Source of the DNA: Enterococcus sp. ZJ1622
GTDB lineage: Bacteria > Bacillota > Bacilli > Lactobacillales > Enterococcaceae
Direction of reading: 5' to 3'
Assembly: GCF_011038845.1 (NCBI RefSeq)
Contig: NZ_JAAKDW010000009.1
Coordinates: 62,001-126,000, forward strand
DNA length: 64,000 bases
Shown: positions 63,553 to 64,000 of the stretch, in pieces
How positions within the stretch are numbered: position 1 is the stretch's first letter
How the letters are laid out: every line of letters begins with the position of its first letter
Translations under genes and position numbers: made by a program
Notes under the pieces: model-generated
Seen by the model: only the letters and a program-made list of their open reading frames with translations
Database searches by the model: none
What the model was told of the DNA's origin: nothing

Positions 63553-63658
63553 ACAACCAACTAAACCAAACTGAGGGTAGACTCACTGACGGGCCTGCCC
63601 TCGATTTTGTTATATGTCACTTAATCGGCTTTTTTTCTACTGCTCTAGCGTCAAATCT

Positions 63659-64000
63659 CTACTGACCGTAATACGCGTTCTTTCCATGTTTTCTAAAATA
63701 GTGTTTATCTAGCAAATATGGAGGGATGTCGCATATATCCGGATTGATCTGCTCAGTTTCTTTGGCCATCAGACAGATTTCATCTAAGACGAGACTGTTT
63801 TCTACTGCCTTCATGGGTGTATCTCCCCACGTGAATGGTCCATGTCCATAGACAAGTACACCGGGAACCTCGTCTGCGTTCAATTCTCTTTTCCTGAAAG
63901 TCTCAACGATCACATGTCCTGTCTGGGCTTCATATTCTTCTACTACCTCCTCTTTCGTCAATTGACGTGTACAAGGGATCTTGCCGTAAAAAGTATCGGC
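63659..64000 (-). CDS. araD: L-ribulose-5-phosphate 4-epimerase, C-terminal part (cut by window edge)
   Basis: Class II aldolase-fold enzyme that interconverts L-ribulose-5-P and D-xylulose-5-P. Only the last 113 residues are in the window. The open frame continues to base 64000 as ADTFYGKIPCTRQLT, the AraD/UlaF signature. The VPGVLVYGHGPFTWG motif (zinc His) and the end LLDKHYFRKHGKNAYYGQ confirm it. The rest of the operon lies to the right. Confidence 0.93.
   Translation of the reverse strand, partial: ADTFYGKIPCTRQLTKEEVVEEYEAQTGHVIVETFRKRELNADEVPGVLVYGHGPFTWGDTPMKAVENSLVLDEICLMAKETEQINPDICDIPPYLLDKHYFRKHGKNAYYGQ

Noticed and set aside
1-64000. Insertion sequences, prophage, tRNA or rRNA genes
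   Set aside because: No transposase, integrase other than XerD, phage structural gene, or recognisable tRNA/rRNA sequence was found on either strand.

Overview
The window reads as low-GC Gram-positive chromosome, almost certainly an Enterococcus. The strongest evidence is the divergent mevalonate pair: a fused acetoacetyl-CoA thiolase/HMG-CoA reductase (mvaE) facing mvaS. The fur-xerD-ribT-scpA-scpB-rluB order, the dnaG-rpoD pair next to a MapZ-type division protein, an mprF lysyl-PG synthase, and many TTG/GTG starts behind strong Shine-Dalgarno sites all agree. The species cannot be fixed from sequence alone. No rRNA, tRNA, prophage, insertion sequence or CRISPR array was seen.

Layout. 1-3.3 kb: a RecQ/RecS helicase that enters from the left edge and is broken by a one-base shift, its YpbB-type partner, a divergent ferredoxin and a membrane-anchored hydrolase. 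3.4-7.0 kb: dipeptidase PepV and a YfcC-type carrier. 7.0-11.9 kb: FMN-riboswitch-controlled ribU, then rluB, scpB, scpA, ribT, xerD and fur, all on the minus strand. 12-18.4 kb: cvfB, mapZ, rpoD, dnaG. 18.5-26.1 kb: envelope and ion functions (P-type ATPase, PopT-type lipid carrier, lysozyme-like protein, hydrolase plus mprF). 26.2-31.5 kb: tuf, a YxeA protein, a nucleoid-associated protein, an aldo/keto reductase and two unknown proteins. 31.6-37 kb: a secreted PI-PLC with a lectin-like tail and mvaE/mvaS. 37-45 kb: a methyltransferase, a P2-type ATPase under a yybP-ykoY (Mn2+) riboswitch, cardiolipin synthase, a ThiD/PdxK kinase and an Spx-like protein without its cysteines. 45-54 kb: a PadR/HAAS pair, a universal stress protein, a beta-glucoside module (GH1, IIC, GntR) and an MhqO/MhqD-like quinone-response pair. 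53.8-59 kb: a galactitol-type PTS operon with class II aldolase, DeoR regulator and PfkB kinase. 59-64 kb: a flavin monooxygenase, a MORN_2 protein, a decayed gene, a FocA/NirC channel, a toxin-like pair and the truncated end of an L-ribulose-5-phosphate 4-epimerase.

The least ordinary content lies between genes. A family of about 120-bp modular repeats (full arrays at about 37.9-38.4, 50.1-50.9, 51.65-51.87 and 62.3-62.9 kb; relics near 2.5, 45.4 and 59.1 kb) has constant ends and a constant octamer at the tip. The hairpin arms between them change from unit to unit while staying complementary. Two units are chimeras whose halves come from different arm types, with the joint at the tip. This behaves like a structured RNA or ssDNA family that diversifies by recombination, and it is the best candidate here for something not yet described.

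Regulation visible in the sequence includes an FMN riboswitch (ribU), a Mn2+ riboswitch (P-type ATPase), two full cre matches (beta-glucoside and hexitol loci), a PerR-type box upstream of fur, a dyad over the padR promoter, and intrinsic terminators after most transcription units.
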